Shown: positions 20,117-29,556, counted from the stretch's first letter. The stretch is 64,000 nt of DNA from Taibaiella sp041660405 (GCA_041660405.1 JBAZWL010000007.1:62001-126000), one strand, 5' to 3'. Numbers and translations: made by a program. Notes: generated from the letters alone by a model not told the origin.

Positions 20117-20971
20117 TTATACAAGTTCTTTTTTATGAAATTTGATAAGACCTTCCTGGGGGCTCTTTAAAATATTGCCGGTTTCTAAACCGTATTGTTC
20201 GTGCAGGGAGTGAATAATATCCCGGAACTCGTAGGCAACTGTGCCAACAAAATGGATAGGATGTTTCCAGCTTTCACGGTATTTCAATACATGCCTCTGG
20301 TAAAAATCGATAAAGGCATCTTCTATAATATTCTCTACCATATAGTGTCCACGCTGCTCGATCAGGAATTGTGTAAAGGAAGCCAGGTAACGGTTTGCCA
20401 ATGGATCTTTGTAAACTTTCTGTAGTATATCGGAGAGATCATCGCCGTATTTATTACGGAAAGCATCCTTCAAGTCATCGTCAAAAGTATTGTAGAAAAA
20501 GTATTGTAAAACCCTTTTACCGAGGTAAGTACCACTGCCTTCATCGCCTATGATAAAGCCCAATGATGGGTTTTGAATCATAATCTTTTTACCATTGTAA
20601 AAACAGGAATTACTGCCGGTGCCCAGAATACAGCACACACCTTTATTATCTCCAATGGTAGCACGTGCTGCGGCCAGCATGTCAGAATGTGCCTCTACTT
20701 TTTTTACCCCAAAATGTTTCTTTAATATTTTTTCGATAAAAGCAGCTTGTACTTTATTTTTCACGCCGGCACCATAAAAGACAATTTTGCCAATCTCCTC
20801 TTTTTCAGGCTTTATTTTCAGTTCTTCAACCAGTAGTCTATGGCAGTCCTCTTCCGTTCTGAAAAAAGGGTTGAGTCCGCTAGTTTGAAAATGGCGTGTT
20901 TTTTTGTTTGGCCCGATCAAGCTCCAATCGGTTTTGGAAGAGCCGCTATCGGCAATCAATATCGATGACAT
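20117..20971 (-). CDS. BadF/BadG-type ATPase, N-acetylglucosamine kinase-like
   Basis: This is a 284-residue sugar-kinase-fold protein. I moved the start to the ATG giving MSSILIADSGSSKTDW, because the phosphate-1 motif should lie at the extreme N-terminus. The longer frame adds 13 residues without support. Other ASKHA motifs are LGTGSNSCFYNG and GFIIGDEGSGTYLG. Bacteroidota proteins of this size are usually annotated as N-acetylglucosamine or glucosamine kinases and would phosphorylate amino sugars recovered from cell wall or chitin. The exact substrate is inferred from family resemblance only. Confidence 0.85.
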   Translation of the reverse strand: MSSILIADSGSSKTDWSLIGPNKKTRHFQTSGLNPFFRTEEDCHRLLVEELKIKPEKEEIGKIVFYGAGVKNKVQAAFIEKILKKHFGVKKVEAHSDMLAAARATIGDNKGVCCILGTGSNSCFYNGKKIMIQNPSLGFIIGDEGSGTYLGKRVLQYFFYNTFDDDLKDAFRNKYGDDLSDILQKVYKDPLANRYLASFTQFLIEQRGHYMVENIIEDAFIDFYQRHVLKYRESWKHPIHFVGTVAYEFRDIIHSLHEQYGLETGNILKSPQEGLIKFHKKELV

Positions 20972-21089
20972 GTGTGTGTTCCAAATTTTAAGTAAGGAAA
21001 GATAAAGCATGTTTCTGTATCACGCAAAAGTTTTGGCGTAAATTTATTCGTTAATCTTTTGAGGCACTCTTAAAAAATATTGATACCCT

Positions 21090-21812
21090 ATGTTCACTAA
21101 AATACGTATACCTGTTTTTTTGATTCTACTGTTCTCCGTAGGCGCACCTTTGCCTATAAAGGCACAAATATTGCTGCGGGATATGGTATCCTTCGTGCCG
21201 GAAGGGAAGCAAAGAGTGCGCCTGTACTGGAAAGATGACCAGGGAAACCTGCTCGGTAGTCTGGGGAGGCTAAAAACTTTTACAGAGCAGCGCAGGCAAC
21301 GACTGATATTTGCCATGAATGGAGGCATGTACATGGAGATTCGCGCACCACTGGGATTATTTATACAAGAAGGTAAAACAATACATTCCCTGAATAAGGC
21401 CAAAAGCAGCGGTAACTTTTTCCTGCAGCCTAATGGTGTTTTCTATATCAACAATTCCGGTAAAGGAACAGTTTGTAAGACTGCTGATTTTCGCAACAGA
21501 AAAGATATACGATACGCAACACAATCAGGCCCGATGCTGGTTATAAATGGCAGCATTCATCCTGCTTTTAAAAAAGGATCAACAAATTTGAACATTCGTA
21601 ACGGTGTAGGCATTTTACCGGATGGACGTATGCTCTTAGCCATGTCTAAAAAAGAAGTAAGCCTGTACGACTTTGCAGCATATTTCAAAAACAAAGGATG
21701 CCGTAATGCTCTATACCTCGACGGCTTTGTATCCCGGACCTATTATCCCGAAATTAACTGGAAACAATTGGATGGATATTTTGGTGTGATGGTAGGTGTG
21801 GTAGAAAATTAG
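21090..21812 (+). CDS. Secreted phosphodiester glycosidase (NAGPA/DUF2233) family protein
   Basis: This 240-residue protein has a signal peptide ending PIKAQ. The NAGPA-type signature is visible: FAMNGGMYM, the NGVFYI segment, TQSGPMLVINGSIHP, RNGVGILPDGR and YLDGFVS. The family is named after the human enzyme that uncovers mannose 6-phosphate. Bacterial members are thought to hydrolyse sugar phosphodiesters in the envelope. The whole mature protein is this single domain. It lies head to head with the sugar kinase gene and upstream of mnmE, separated by a long inverted repeat. Confidence 0.85.
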   Translation: MFTKIRIPVFLILLFSVGAPLPIKAQILLRDMVSFVPEGKQRVRLYWKDDQGNLLGSLGRLKTFTEQRRQRLIFAMNGGMYMEIRAPLGLFIQEGKTIHSLNKAKSSGNFFLQPNGVFYINNSGKGTVCKTADFRNRKDIRYATQSGPMLVINGSIHPAFKKGSTNLNIRNGVGILPDGRMLLAMSKKEVSLYDFAAYFKNKGCRNALYLDGFVSRTYYPEINWKQLDGYFGVMVGVVEN

Positions 21813-21818
21813 CAAATT

Positions 21819-21879
21819 CGAAAATGTGAAAATCAGCCATGGATAAATTTTGTTTGATGTTTATGTTTTCACATTTTCG
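21819..21879. repeat. Inverted repeat between the NAGPA-type gene and mnmE
   Basis: CGAAAATGTGAAAA (21819-21832) and its exact reverse complement (21866-21879) are 33 bases apart. The AT-rich stem could act as a terminator. Confidence 0.6.
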
Positions 21880-21908
21880 TCATTTTTACATTTGCTAATT
21901 CAATACTC

Positions 21909-21916
21909 TACCTTTG
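21909..21916 (+). promoter_or_regulatory. -7 promoter box of mnmE, near-leaderless
   Basis: TACCTTTG fits TAnnTTTG exactly and ends only four bases before the ATG. The transcript would therefore start at or very close to the start codon. No clear -33 TTG was found at standard spacing. Confidence 0.5.
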
Positions 21917-21920
21917 CGCC

Positions 21921-23306
21921 ATGATTTCGAATGAACAGACCATAGCAGCCATTGCCACAGCGGCCGGAGTAGGCGCCATAGGCGTTATCCGGTTAAGTGG
22001 TCATGATGCTTTACTTATAGCTGACCGTATTTTTAAAGGGAAAAAACTTTCAGCACAGCCTACCCATACCATACATTTCGGGAAGATCATTTCTCCCACG
22101 GATGGTATGGAAATTGATGAAGTAGTAGCCTCGGTGTACCGTGCTCCTAAAAGTTATACCGGAGAAGAAGTGGTGGAAATAAGCGGGCATGGATCGCCAT
22201 ATATATTGCAACGTATACTGGAAGCCTGTACCCAGGCCGGAGCAAGATTGGCCTTGCCTGGAGAATATACCCAGCGGGCCTTCCTCAATGGTAAAATGGA
22301 CCTTGCACAAGCCGAAGCTGTTGCTGATCTGATTGCTGCCGATTCCTTTGCTGCACAACAAACAGCCTTGCGTCAGCTACGCGGCGGCTTTAGTAACGAT
22401 CTCAAATCCCTGCGTGAACAATTGATCAACTTTGCTGCTCTCATAGAACTGGAACTGGATTTTGGCGAAGAAGATGTAGAGTTTGCTGATCGTGCTAAAT
22501 TTCAAACACTCATTACACAACTTACTTCTGCTACACACCAGCTGATAAATTCTTTTGGGCTTGGAAATGCTATTAAGAATGGCGTGAGCGTAGCTATTAT
22601 AGGCAAACCTAATGCCGGTAAGAGCACATTACTCAATGCTTTGCTTAATGAAGAACGCGCAATAGTAAGTGATATAGCTGGTACTACCCGTGATACTATT
22701 GAAGAGGTACTCAACATCAATGGACTACTATTCCGCCTGATTGACACTGCGGGTATTCGTGAACATACTATAGACGAGATAGAACAAATTGGAGTGGGAC
22801 GCAGTCTTGAAAAGATGCGAAGTGCTGACGTAGTCGTTTATCTTTTTGATGTAAGCGATACCAGTCTGGCCGAATTGGAAACACAGCTTGAACTCTTTCA
22901 TAACGAAGGGCTGAAATACTTGCTGGTAGCCAATAAAACCGATGAGGCAGGTATAGAGCAAGCCAGTGCAAAATTTGCCACATATGCAGATGAAATACTG
23001 TTTATCTCTGCCAAAGCAAAACAACAAATAGACCTGTTGAAAGAACAACTATACGATATTGTAATAGCCGGCGAGGTCAATACAGAAAATACCATAGTAA
23101 CCAATGCCCGCCACCATGCTGCTTTGCAAAAAGTAGCAGAATGCCTGGATGATATACAGACCGGAATGAACAACCATATTAGCGGTGACTTGCTGGCGCT
23201 CGATATACGCCGTTGCCTTCATTATCTGGGTGAAATTACGGGGCAAGTTGAAGTGGATAGAGATATTTTGGGGACTATTTTTGGGAAGTTTTGTATTGGA
23301 AAGTAA
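21921..23306 (+). CDS. mnmE: tRNA modification GTPase MnmE
   Basis: This 461-residue protein works with MnmG to add the carboxymethylaminomethyl group to wobble uridine 34 of certain tRNAs. The N-terminal formyl-THF-binding domain carries APKSYTGEE. The central G domain has G1 GKPNAGKS (about residues 228-235), the TTRDT switch, DTAG and NKTD. The protein ends in the conserved CIGK, whose Cys is required for modification. The last four codons plus the stop are part of a 15-bp repeat, so the downstream island integrated at the gene's 3' end without breaking it. MnmE/TrmE 3' ends are known integration sites for other genomic islands. Confidence 0.97.
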   Translation: MISNEQTIAAIATAAGVGAIGVIRLSGHDALLIADRIFKGKKLSAQPTHTIHFGKIISPTDGMEIDEVVASVYRAPKSYTGEEVVEISGHGSPYILQRILEACTQAGARLALPGEYTQRAFLNGKMDLAQAEAVADLIAADSFAAQQTALRQLRGGFSNDLKSLREQLINFAALIELELDFGEEDVEFADRAKFQTLITQLTSATHQLINSFGLGNAIKNGVSVAIIGKPNAGKSTLLNALLNEERAIVSDIAGTTRDTIEEVLNINGLLFRLIDTAGIREHTIDEIEQIGVGRSLEKMRSADVVVYLFDVSDTSLAELETQLELFHNEGLKYLLVANKTDEAGIEQASAKFATYADEILFISAKAKQQIDLLKEQLYDIVIAGEVNTENTIVTNARHHAALQKVAECLDDIQTGMNNHISGDLLALDIRRCLHYLGEITGQVEVDRDILGTIFGKFCIGK

Positions 23307-23309
23307 CTC
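23295..23309 (+). other. Putative attachment core at the mnmE 3' end
   Basis: ATTGGAAAGTAACTC covers the last codons and stop of mnmE. It is repeated exactly at 23458-23472. Its first 13 bases recur inverted at 48381-48393 beside the integrase gene. Confidence 0.65.
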
Positions 23310-23339
23310 GTGCGCATGAACATTGTAACTTAATAGTGT

Positions 23340-23360
23340 AACCCTTGCTAGTCAAGGGTT
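23340..23360 (+). terminator. Terminator after mnmE
   Basis: AACCCTTG/CAAGGGTT with a CTAGT loop is followed by TTCTTTT. It lies inside the 163-bp interval between the two direct attachment repeats. Confidence 0.75.
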
Positions 23361-23364
23361 TTCT

Positions 23365-23395
23365 TTTATATCTAGCTCTATCTATTTATATCTAG
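23365..23395 (+). repeat. Two TTTATATCTAG direct repeats, 20 bp apart
   Basis: TTTATATCTAG occurs at 23365-23375 and 23385-23395. The exact 20-bp spacing (two helical turns) next to attachment cores suggests arm-type sites for a recombinase or its accessory factor; this is inference. Confidence 0.5.
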
Positions 23396-23457
23396 TAGCC
23401 AATAATTATCTGCTAATTTGTTTACTAATTTCTTCAAGGCTACAGATTTGCGGACAG

Positions 23458-23472
23458 ATTGGAAAGTAACTC
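23458..23472 (+). other. Second copy of the attachment core
   Basis: ATTGGAAAGTAACTC is an exact 15-bp direct repeat of 23295-23309, 163 bp downstream. It probably marks the left junction of the island or of an earlier insertion at the same site. Confidence 0.65.
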
Positions 23473-23503
23473 TCGATTTGGGGGGACCAACATTATACCT
23501 AAA

Positions 23504-23539
23504 TGTACATGACTGTACAAAGATGTACCGGGACGTACA
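23504..23539 (+). repeat. Two TGTAC-N6-GTACA boxes spaced 20 bp
   Basis: Boxes at 23504-23519 and 23524-23539 are each inverted repeats with a 6-base centre, in register at 20 bp. They lie about 30 bases inside the second attachment core. They look like tandem binding sites for a dimeric DNA-binding protein. Confidence 0.55.
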
Positions 23540-23622
23540 AAAAAGAACTAAGTTCATATTTGCTTTGGAATTAGCGATAACCATTTGGATAAATGGAGTA
23601 GTTTGCGTCAAATTTCTCTATC

Positions 23623-23962
23623 ATGACGCCTGATAAAGCCATCCAACTGATTAAATCAAAATTTGAAGGAATTAGTTCTGCTCAACAAATTCCACTAATG
23701 AGAAAAGGGAAACTTTTCGCAGCGACTCTCGGATGCCCAAGAAGTACTTCCTTTTATAGGTCACAATACTACCGGCTTCAATCGCTTCCTGTTCCATGAT
23801 GTCTACTGTAGGGACCGTTGTAATGCTAGACAACTGCAACGGTACCTGATGCTTGAACGAAAGTTAGGCGAAGCTCGTAGACAAAGACATCCATATTACC
23901 GTAAATATTTGCAGTATCTGTATTACATACAAAATAAGAAACCGATTGAAGTTATTTCATAA
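23623..23962 (+). pseudogene. Frameshifted small gene of unknown function
   Basis: A protein-like N-terminus (MTPDKAIQLIKSKFEGISSA) opens at 23623 in one frame. The +1 frame then continues as a long open stretch (LSDAQEVLPFIGHNTTG, then RQLQRYLMLERKLGEARRQR) to TAA at 23960. The frames would join near an A4-G3 run at about 23703. In-frame codons remain open beyond the TAA to 24136, so the decay may extend further. I recognise no family. It lies at the left end of the island where decayed genes are common. Confidence 0.4.
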
Positions 23963-24322
23963 TCACCAGATTTCGAACATGAATATCATGAAGATAATGT
24001 CCTTGCGGTTAACAACCTTCACATCACTGCTATTGATGTCCAAAATCCAATGGTGGCAACGATGGTAATAGCGATTCCATATCATAGCTACTGGCTTGCA
24101 TTAAAACTATGGTGTACGCTGTGTAACGATCCATAAATAAAGTTGACAACAAGCCAAGTTTAATAATAATGTTCATGTGTTAATTTTATGCCTGATTTAT
24201 ATTTAGTTAGACTATTCAGATTCCAATAGGATTTTTTGTTAGCTTATTGATTAAATTACTTTTCAACATTCGTTCATTTCTATTTCCCATGGAACAATTA
24301 GAAAAACTTACCTTCGTAGGTT
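23963..24322 (+). other. Gap upstream of the phosphorothioation operon
   Basis: Apart from the possible continuation of the broken gene up to 24136, I see no gene. The AT-rich part from about 24150 to 24280 must hold the operon promoter, but no convincing TAnnTTTG element was found. A 24-codon frame beginning at 24289 overlaps the start of the DUF4007 gene and could be a leader. Confidence 0.35.
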
Positions 24323-25222
24323 ATGAAGATGACACAACAAAAAATCTACTTTTCTGGTCATGAATCTTTCATTTGCAAGCAATTTTGGCTTAAAAAAATT
24401 TTTGATTTTTCCCTGGCTGGTAAAAGTTTTAATGACGATACTGCAGTTGTAGGCCTGGGTGTGGGTAAAAATATGGTTGCTTCCCTCCGTTATTGGGGAA
24501 AGGCATTTGGCATATTAGACGATAATGATCAACCTACCACTATCGCAGAATATTTATTTGATGTGGAGGGACACGACCTGTATTTAGAAGATTTTGCTAC
24601 GATATGGCTATTGCATTACCACTTGCTAAAAGCAAATCGCTTTTCAATTGCCAATTTATTGTTTAATGAGCTGAGGAAAGAACGCACGGAATTTACCAAA
24701 GATCAACTTGTCAATTTCATGTTGAGAAAGGCAAGAGAATATGAAACAAACACAGATAACCTGAATACTATAGAGCGCGATGCCAATGTATTGATCCGTA
24801 TGTATTCTAAACCGCAAAAAGGTGATGCTATAGATATCGAAGACGATTTTACAGGCATATTAATTGACCTGGATTTAATGAAGCGATCTAAGCAGCGTGA
24901 CTTGGATAATAAACTCATAGAATGGTATAAAATAGAATCAGAGGACCGTGTAGATTTACCTTGCGAAGTAGTATTATTCACCATTTTGGACAATTATGGT
25001 GAAGATCAAAAGACCATCACTTTCCGCGAATTACTGATTGGGCCTAATTCACCCGGTGTTGTGTTTTCACTTAATCCTGATGGGCTCTATTACCAATTAA
25101 AAGCGATTTCCGATAAATATAATAAGCAAGTGGTGTATACAGAAACAGCGGGCAACGAGGTATTGCAAATTAAAACATATCTTAACAAGTACGATATTTT
25201 AAATGACTACTATATCCGATAA
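24323..25222 (+). CDS. sspB: DUF4007 protein, SspB-like phosphorothioation component
   Basis: This 299-residue protein opens with the DUF4007 hallmark (YFSGHESFICKQFWLKK) and continues with VVGLGVGKNMVASLRYW. DUF4007 is the family of SspB, described as the nicking component of the SspABCD single-strand DNA phosphorothioation system; this attribution is from memory. Its position directly before a giant ATPase and a DndC/SspD-like enzyme supports the assignment. It overlaps the ATPase gene by 20 bases, indicating co-translation. It is cytoplasmic with no membrane segment. It is the first gene of a seven-gene operon ending at 32420. Confidence 0.82.
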   Translation: MKMTQQKIYFSGHESFICKQFWLKKIFDFSLAGKSFNDDTAVVGLGVGKNMVASLRYWGKAFGILDDNDQPTTIAEYLFDVEGHDLYLEDFATIWLLHYHLLKANRFSIANLLFNELRKERTEFTKDQLVNFMLRKAREYETNTDNLNTIERDANVLIRMYSKPQKGDAIDIEDDFTGILIDLDLMKRSKQRDLDNKLIEWYKIESEDRVDLPCEVVLFTILDNYGEDQKTITFRELLIGPNSPGVVFSLNPDGLYYQLKAISDKYNKQVVYTETAGNEVLQIKTYLNKYDILNDYYIR

Positions 25223-28200
25223 AAAGAAAAGGCAGACAGTTAAAAACTTTTCACCTTCCGTAAATATTATACGGGATGCGGGTAGTATATTGCCTTATAT
25301 TCCAACTACTAATGCCAAACTGGTATTTGCGCAGTTGGTGAACGACTACCAAGTGGGCATTCGTTCGTTTACTATTGTAGGTGCCTACGGTATTGGTAAG
25401 TCCGCCTTCCTTTGGGCTTTTGAAAAAAACATTAATCATACGCAATATATCTTTTCCAAGCTAGGCAATATGCCGGTTAAGGAATTTGTATTTATGCGTA
25501 TAGTGGGCCAGTATGATTCGCTTAGCAACGAAATAGCCAAACAGCTTCGTATTAGCGCAAAGGAAATTACTGCGGAAATATTGCTTACTGCCTTAGAAAA
25601 ACATTACAAAACAGTATCCAAAGTAGGCAAAGGATTAGCTATTGTAGTGGATGAGTTTGGCAAATTTCTGGAATATGCAGCTAAAAATAATCCAGAAAGA
25701 GAACTTTATTTCATCCAGCAATTAGCTGAATATGCTAATGATGCGAAGAAGAATGTCTTTTTCGTCACTACACTTCACCAGGATTTTAATGGTTATGCTC
25801 GTGGGCTTACTGGTAGTCAGCAGAAGGAATGGGATAAAGTTAAAGGCCGCCTTAAAGAAATTACGTTCAATGAACCGGTAGAACAATTATTGTTCTTAGC
25901 CTCTGAACGACTAACCGAATTGACATTAGGACAAAAGGACCAACAGTTCGCCAAACTTTTCAAGAGTATTGAAACGGCAAAGGCTTTTCCACTTAAAGAT
26001 TATTTCTCTGAAAGCTTTGCTGAGAAACTGTTACCCTTCGACATCCTGACTGCTGCCGTACTCACACTAAGTCTTCAAAAATACGGGCAAAATGAGCGGT
26101 CTTTGTTTTCTTTCATCGAGTCTAACGATCATTTAGGTATACGGCACTATAAGAACGATGCATCCGGTTATTATAACTTAGCTAATCTATATGACTATTT
26201 GCTGTATAATTTTCATTCGTTATTGACTACGAAGTTCAATCCGCATTATGCCCAATGGTCGGCCATGCGTATAGCTATTGAGCAGGTAGAAGGTGCGATG
26301 CAAGATCAGGTAACGGATGCTTTAAAGTTGGTTAAAACGATAGGTCTACTCAATATCTTTGCTACGGCATCGGCGCATATTAACCATGAGTTTTTAACAG
26401 ACTACGGAAAATATAGCTTAGGTATAAAGCATCCAGAAGAGGTCATTGCGAAACTGAAAGGCTTAAGGATCATTCGCTTTGTAAATCACAACAACCGGTT
26501 TATTCTTTTTGAGGGTACAGACCTTGACATTGAATTAGCCATCAATGAGGCTGGCAATTTGGTAGAACGGGTAATCAATACAGTTCATCATTTGGGCAAA
26601 TATTTTGACTTCCCTTTCTTGTCTGCAAAAGCAGCATACTACGAAAAAGGAACGCCAAGGTTATTTATGTTCCGATTGAGTGAAGAGCCTTGGACCCAAG
26701 CACCGGAAAACGAAATCGATGGCGTGATCAACCTTATCTTCTCCAATAGTTTAAAGGATAAAGAGGTAAAAGAAATATCTGAAAAAAATGAGGAGGCTAT
26801 CTTATATGGCTTCTACAAAAACACAGAAGAGATCAGGAATTTATTATTTGAGATTGAAAAGATTGAGAAAGTGAAAGAAGACAATCTCTCCGATCGCATT
26901 GCAGTTCGTGAGTTGAACAATATACTAACACACCAGGTAAAATTGCTCAACCATTATGTACTCAGCAATATTTATGCTGGAGAGCAGTCTTCGATTGTTT
27001 GGTATTTCAAGGGGAAAAGGCAAATCATTACAGATGAAAAGTCTTTTAACCAATTGCTTTCCCGGATTTGCAATGAAGTATATCCTTATACACCTATTTT
27101 CAAAAATGAGATGGTGAATAAGACTAAATTGTCGGGAGCGCTTTCTGTAGCTAAGAAAAACTTGTTAAAGCGACTTACAGAAAATTGGAGTGATCCTAAT
27201 TTAGGTTTTGAGGCTACTAAGTTTCCGCCAGAAAAAACAGTTTATCTTTCTTTGTTGCGGAGTACTGGTATTCATCAGCAAAATAGAGAAGGCGTTTCAC
27301 TTGTTTCACCTACCGATCTTAGTTTGCAGCCCTTATGGGAAGCGGGAATGGCATTCCTGGAAAGTACGCGCACCGGTAAACGAAGGCTAAGAGAGTTCAC
27401 GGATATACTATCAGCAAAACCCTTCAAACTTAAAAAAGGACTGATCGACTTCTGGTTGCCTATCTTCCTTTTTATACGACGCGACGATTTTGCGCTGTTC
27501 GGACAAGATGGGTATATTCCTACGCTCACAGACGATACTTTGGAACTTGTAAGTCGTGCTCCTGGTAACTACGAGTTAAAAGCCTTTGACATAGCAGGAG
27601 TGAAACTCAATATTTTCAACCGCTATCGTAGTTTACTCAATCAATCGGAACAAGACAGGCCTACCAATCAAACGTTTATTGAAACGATAAAACCTTTCCT
27701 TGTTTTTTATAAAGACTTACCCAATTACGCCAAGCATACCAAAACACTAAGCAAAAAAACATTAGCACTACGTGAAGCAATAGCATACTCAAAAAACCCA
27801 GAAGAAACTTTTTTTGAACAGTTCCCTAAAGCGCTTGGCTTTGCCATTCCCCAGCTTCAAAAAGGTGAAAAGGAATTAGCCGCATTTGTAAACCAATTGC
27901 AAGAAAGCATACGGGAAATACGCACTTGCTTTGATGAGCTCGTCAACACTTTTGAATCCTTTATCCAGGAGGAAATCATTGGTGACAAAGAAGTATTTCC
28001 AAGTTACAAGGAAAGCTTGCAACGACGTTTTTCTGGTATCAAAAAGCATTTGCTCTTACCTTATCAACGGGTATTTGTACAGCGCATTCAATCTGAGTTG
28101 GATGATCGTAGAGCATGGCTCAATTCCTTAGCCCAAGCTTGTATTGGCAAATCTTTGGAAATGATGACCGATGATGAATGGCCTCTATTGACGGAGAAAT

Positions 28201-28463
28201 TTAAAGATACGGTACATGAATTAGACAACCTATCGGACATAACTAAGAGTGGATTTGACGAGGAAAAGGAAATAGCTGTTAAATTTGAGGTAACATCGTT
28301 TGTAAAGGGCCTGCAGCGTAATTTGGTACGCTTGCCCAAAACAAAGAATAAAGAATTAATCCAATTGCAAAGCATAGTAAAAGCCAAATTGAGCAACGAC
28401 AAACAGCTCAATATTGTTATGCTTGCGCAATTATTAGAAGAACTGATACATAATGAAAAATAA
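25203..28463 (+). CDS. sspC: Large P-loop ATPase, SspC-like
   Basis: This 1086-residue protein has an N-terminal AAA-like ATPase with Walker A GAYGIGKS (Lys66, Ser67) and Walker B AIVVDEFGKF (Asp150, Glu151). A long helical region of unknown fold follows, with a weak coiled-coil feel near residues 540-580 and in the C-terminal 200 residues. Its position between the DUF4007 gene and the PP-loop sulfur enzyme is that of SspC, the ATPase of the SspBCD modification module. It is not DndD-like, since I see no SMC-type zinc hook. It overlaps both neighbours (20 and 11 bases). Confidence 0.75.
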   Translation: MTTISDKKKRQTVKNFSPSVNIIRDAGSILPYIPTTNAKLVFAQLVNDYQVGIRSFTIVGAYGIGKSAFLWAFEKNINHTQYIFSKLGNMPVKEFVFMRIVGQYDSLSNEIAKQLRISAKEITAEILLTALEKHYKTVSKVGKGLAIVVDEFGKFLEYAAKNNPERELYFIQQLAEYANDAKKNVFFVTTLHQDFNGYARGLTGSQQKEWDKVKGRLKEITFNEPVEQLLFLASERLTELTLGQKDQQFAKLFKSIETAKAFPLKDYFSESFAEKLLPFDILTAAVLTLSLQKYGQNERSLFSFIESNDHLGIRHYKNDASGYYNLANLYDYLLYNFHSLLTTKFNPHYAQWSAMRIAIEQVEGAMQDQVTDALKLVKTIGLLNIFATASAHINHEFLTDYGKYSLGIKHPEEVIAKLKGLRIIRFVNHNNRFILFEGTDLDIELAINEAGNLVERVINTVHHLGKYFDFPFLSAKAAYYEKGTPRLFMFRLSEEPWTQAPENEIDGVINLIFSNSLKDKEVKEISEKNEEAILYGFYKNTEEIRNLLFEIEKIEKVKEDNLSDRIAVRELNNILTHQVKLLNHYVLSNIYAGEQSSIVWYFKGKRQIITDEKSFNQLLSRICNEVYPYTPIFKNEMVNKTKLSGALSVAKKNLLKRLTENWSDPNLGFEATKFPPEKTVYLSLLRSTGIHQQNREGVSLVSPTDLSLQPLWEAGMAFLESTRTGKRRLREFTDILSAKPFKLKKGLIDFWLPIFLFIRRDDFALFGQDGYIPTLTDDTLELVSRAPGNYELKAFDIAGVKLNIFNRYRSLLNQSEQDRPTNQTFIETIKPFLVFYKDLPNYAKHTKTLSKKTLALREAIAYSKNPEETFFEQFPKALGFAIPQLQKGEKELAAFVNQLQESIREIRTCFDELVNTFESFIQEEIIGDKEVFPSYKESLQRRFSGIKKHLLLPYQRVFVQRIQSELDDRRAWLNSLAQACIGKSLEMMTDDEWPLLTEKFKDTVHELDNLSDITKSGFDEEKEIAVKFEVTSFVKGLQRNLVRLPKTKNKELIQLQSIVKAKLSNDKQLNIVMLAQLLEELIHNEK

Positions 28464-29556
28464 AGTAAGGCACGTTTTAGGAATATCGGGGGGCAAGGAT
28501 AGCGCTGCGCTTGCTATCTATATGTTTGAGCAATATCCCGAAATAGACATCGAGTACTACACTTGTGATACCGGTAAAGAACTGGAAGCTACTTATCAGC
28601 TGATCAAGAACCTGGAAATTTACTTTGGAAAAAGCCTTACACTGCTTGAAGCCGCAGCCAAAAGCCATGAAGACCCTTTCGATCACTTTTTACAATTGTA
28701 TGGTGGTTATCTCCCTTCTTCTGCTAGCCGCTGGTGCACTCGGAAACTCAAACTGGAACCCTTTGAAAAATGGGTGGGTGACGATCCCGTAGTTTCCTAT
28801 GTGGGTATTCGGGGTGATGAAGATCGAGAAGGTTATATTTCCAAAAAGCCTAACATCCAATCTATATTTCCTTTTCGCAAAAATATATGGAGCGAAGATG
28901 TAATGGACAAGTTGCTTAAGAATGATCAGATAACACAAGTAGTTGATTGGTACCGGGAGACCGATACGCAACACTTGGAACGGATATTAGAAATTGTAGA
29001 AGAACCTTTATCCAGCAAGTTTGTACAATCGGAAAAATTGAATGCATTGCTAGACCTGGATACGCCTGCGTTTAACCAGGTGGTGTTTGCATTTTTAAAA
29101 ACAACTAATTATCCACTTTCCAGCGAAACAAACTTCCCCTTACTGGATAACGATGAGGTTTTGAAAAAAGACGACATCTACGATATACTCAGAAGAAGTG
29201 GTGTAGGCGTTCCCCAATATTACGAAGAGATTACCTTTGAGGTAAACGGTAAAAAGGGCAGCTATGCGCGTAGCCGTTCCGGTTGTTACTTCTGCTTTTT
29301 CCAGCAAAAAATAGAATGGGTTTGGCTATACGAACAGCATCCCGATAAATTCAAATTGGCTATGGAGTACGAAAAGGATGGCTATACCTGGATGCAGGAT
29401 GAGCGGCTGGAAGATTTGAAACAGCCCGAGCGTATGGATCAAATAAAAGAAGACCAAATAAAAAGAATAGAAAGAGCAAAAATTAATAAAAAATCACCAT
29501 ATCTTGTCGATAAGCTGAATGATGAGGTAGAGGGCTGTATAAGCTGTTTTTTATAA
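28453..29556 (+). CDS. sspD: PAPS-reductase-family PP-loop enzyme, DndC/SspD-like
   Basis: This 367-residue protein has the ATP-pyrophosphatase PP-loop SGGKDS at residues 12-17. It also has the cysteines expected for an iron-sulfur cluster: Cys95 in RWCTRK and Cys277/Cys280 in SGCYFC. A further CxxC (Cys362/Cys365) ends the protein. In Dnd and Ssp systems this enzyme activates the DNA backbone with ATP so that sulfur from a cysteine desulfurase can replace a non-bridging oxygen. About 100 residues between the two Cys motifs (150-250) are acidic and less conserved-looking. It overlaps the ATPase gene by 11 bases and shares a TAATG junction with the next gene. Confidence 0.85.
   Translation: MKNKVRHVLGISGGKDSAALAIYMFEQYPEIDIEYYTCDTGKELEATYQLIKNLEIYFGKSLTLLEAAAKSHEDPFDHFLQLYGGYLPSSASRWCTRKLKLEPFEKWVGDDPVVSYVGIRGDEDREGYISKKPNIQSIFPFRKNIWSEDVMDKLLKNDQITQVVDWYRETDTQHLERILEIVEEPLSSKFVQSEKLNALLDLDTPAFNQVVFAFLKTTNYPLSSETNFPLLDNDEVLKKDDIYDILRRSGVGVPQYYEEITFEVNGKKGSYARSRSGCYFCFFQQKIEWVWLYEQHPDKFKLAMEYEKDGYTWMQDERLEDLKQPERMDQIKEDQIKRIERAKINKKSPYLVDKLNDEVEGCISCFL

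Noticed and set aside
23418..23633. 71-codon frame across the attachment core and TGTAC boxes
   Set aside because: It overlaps repeats likely to be recombination sites and has no convincing protein character.
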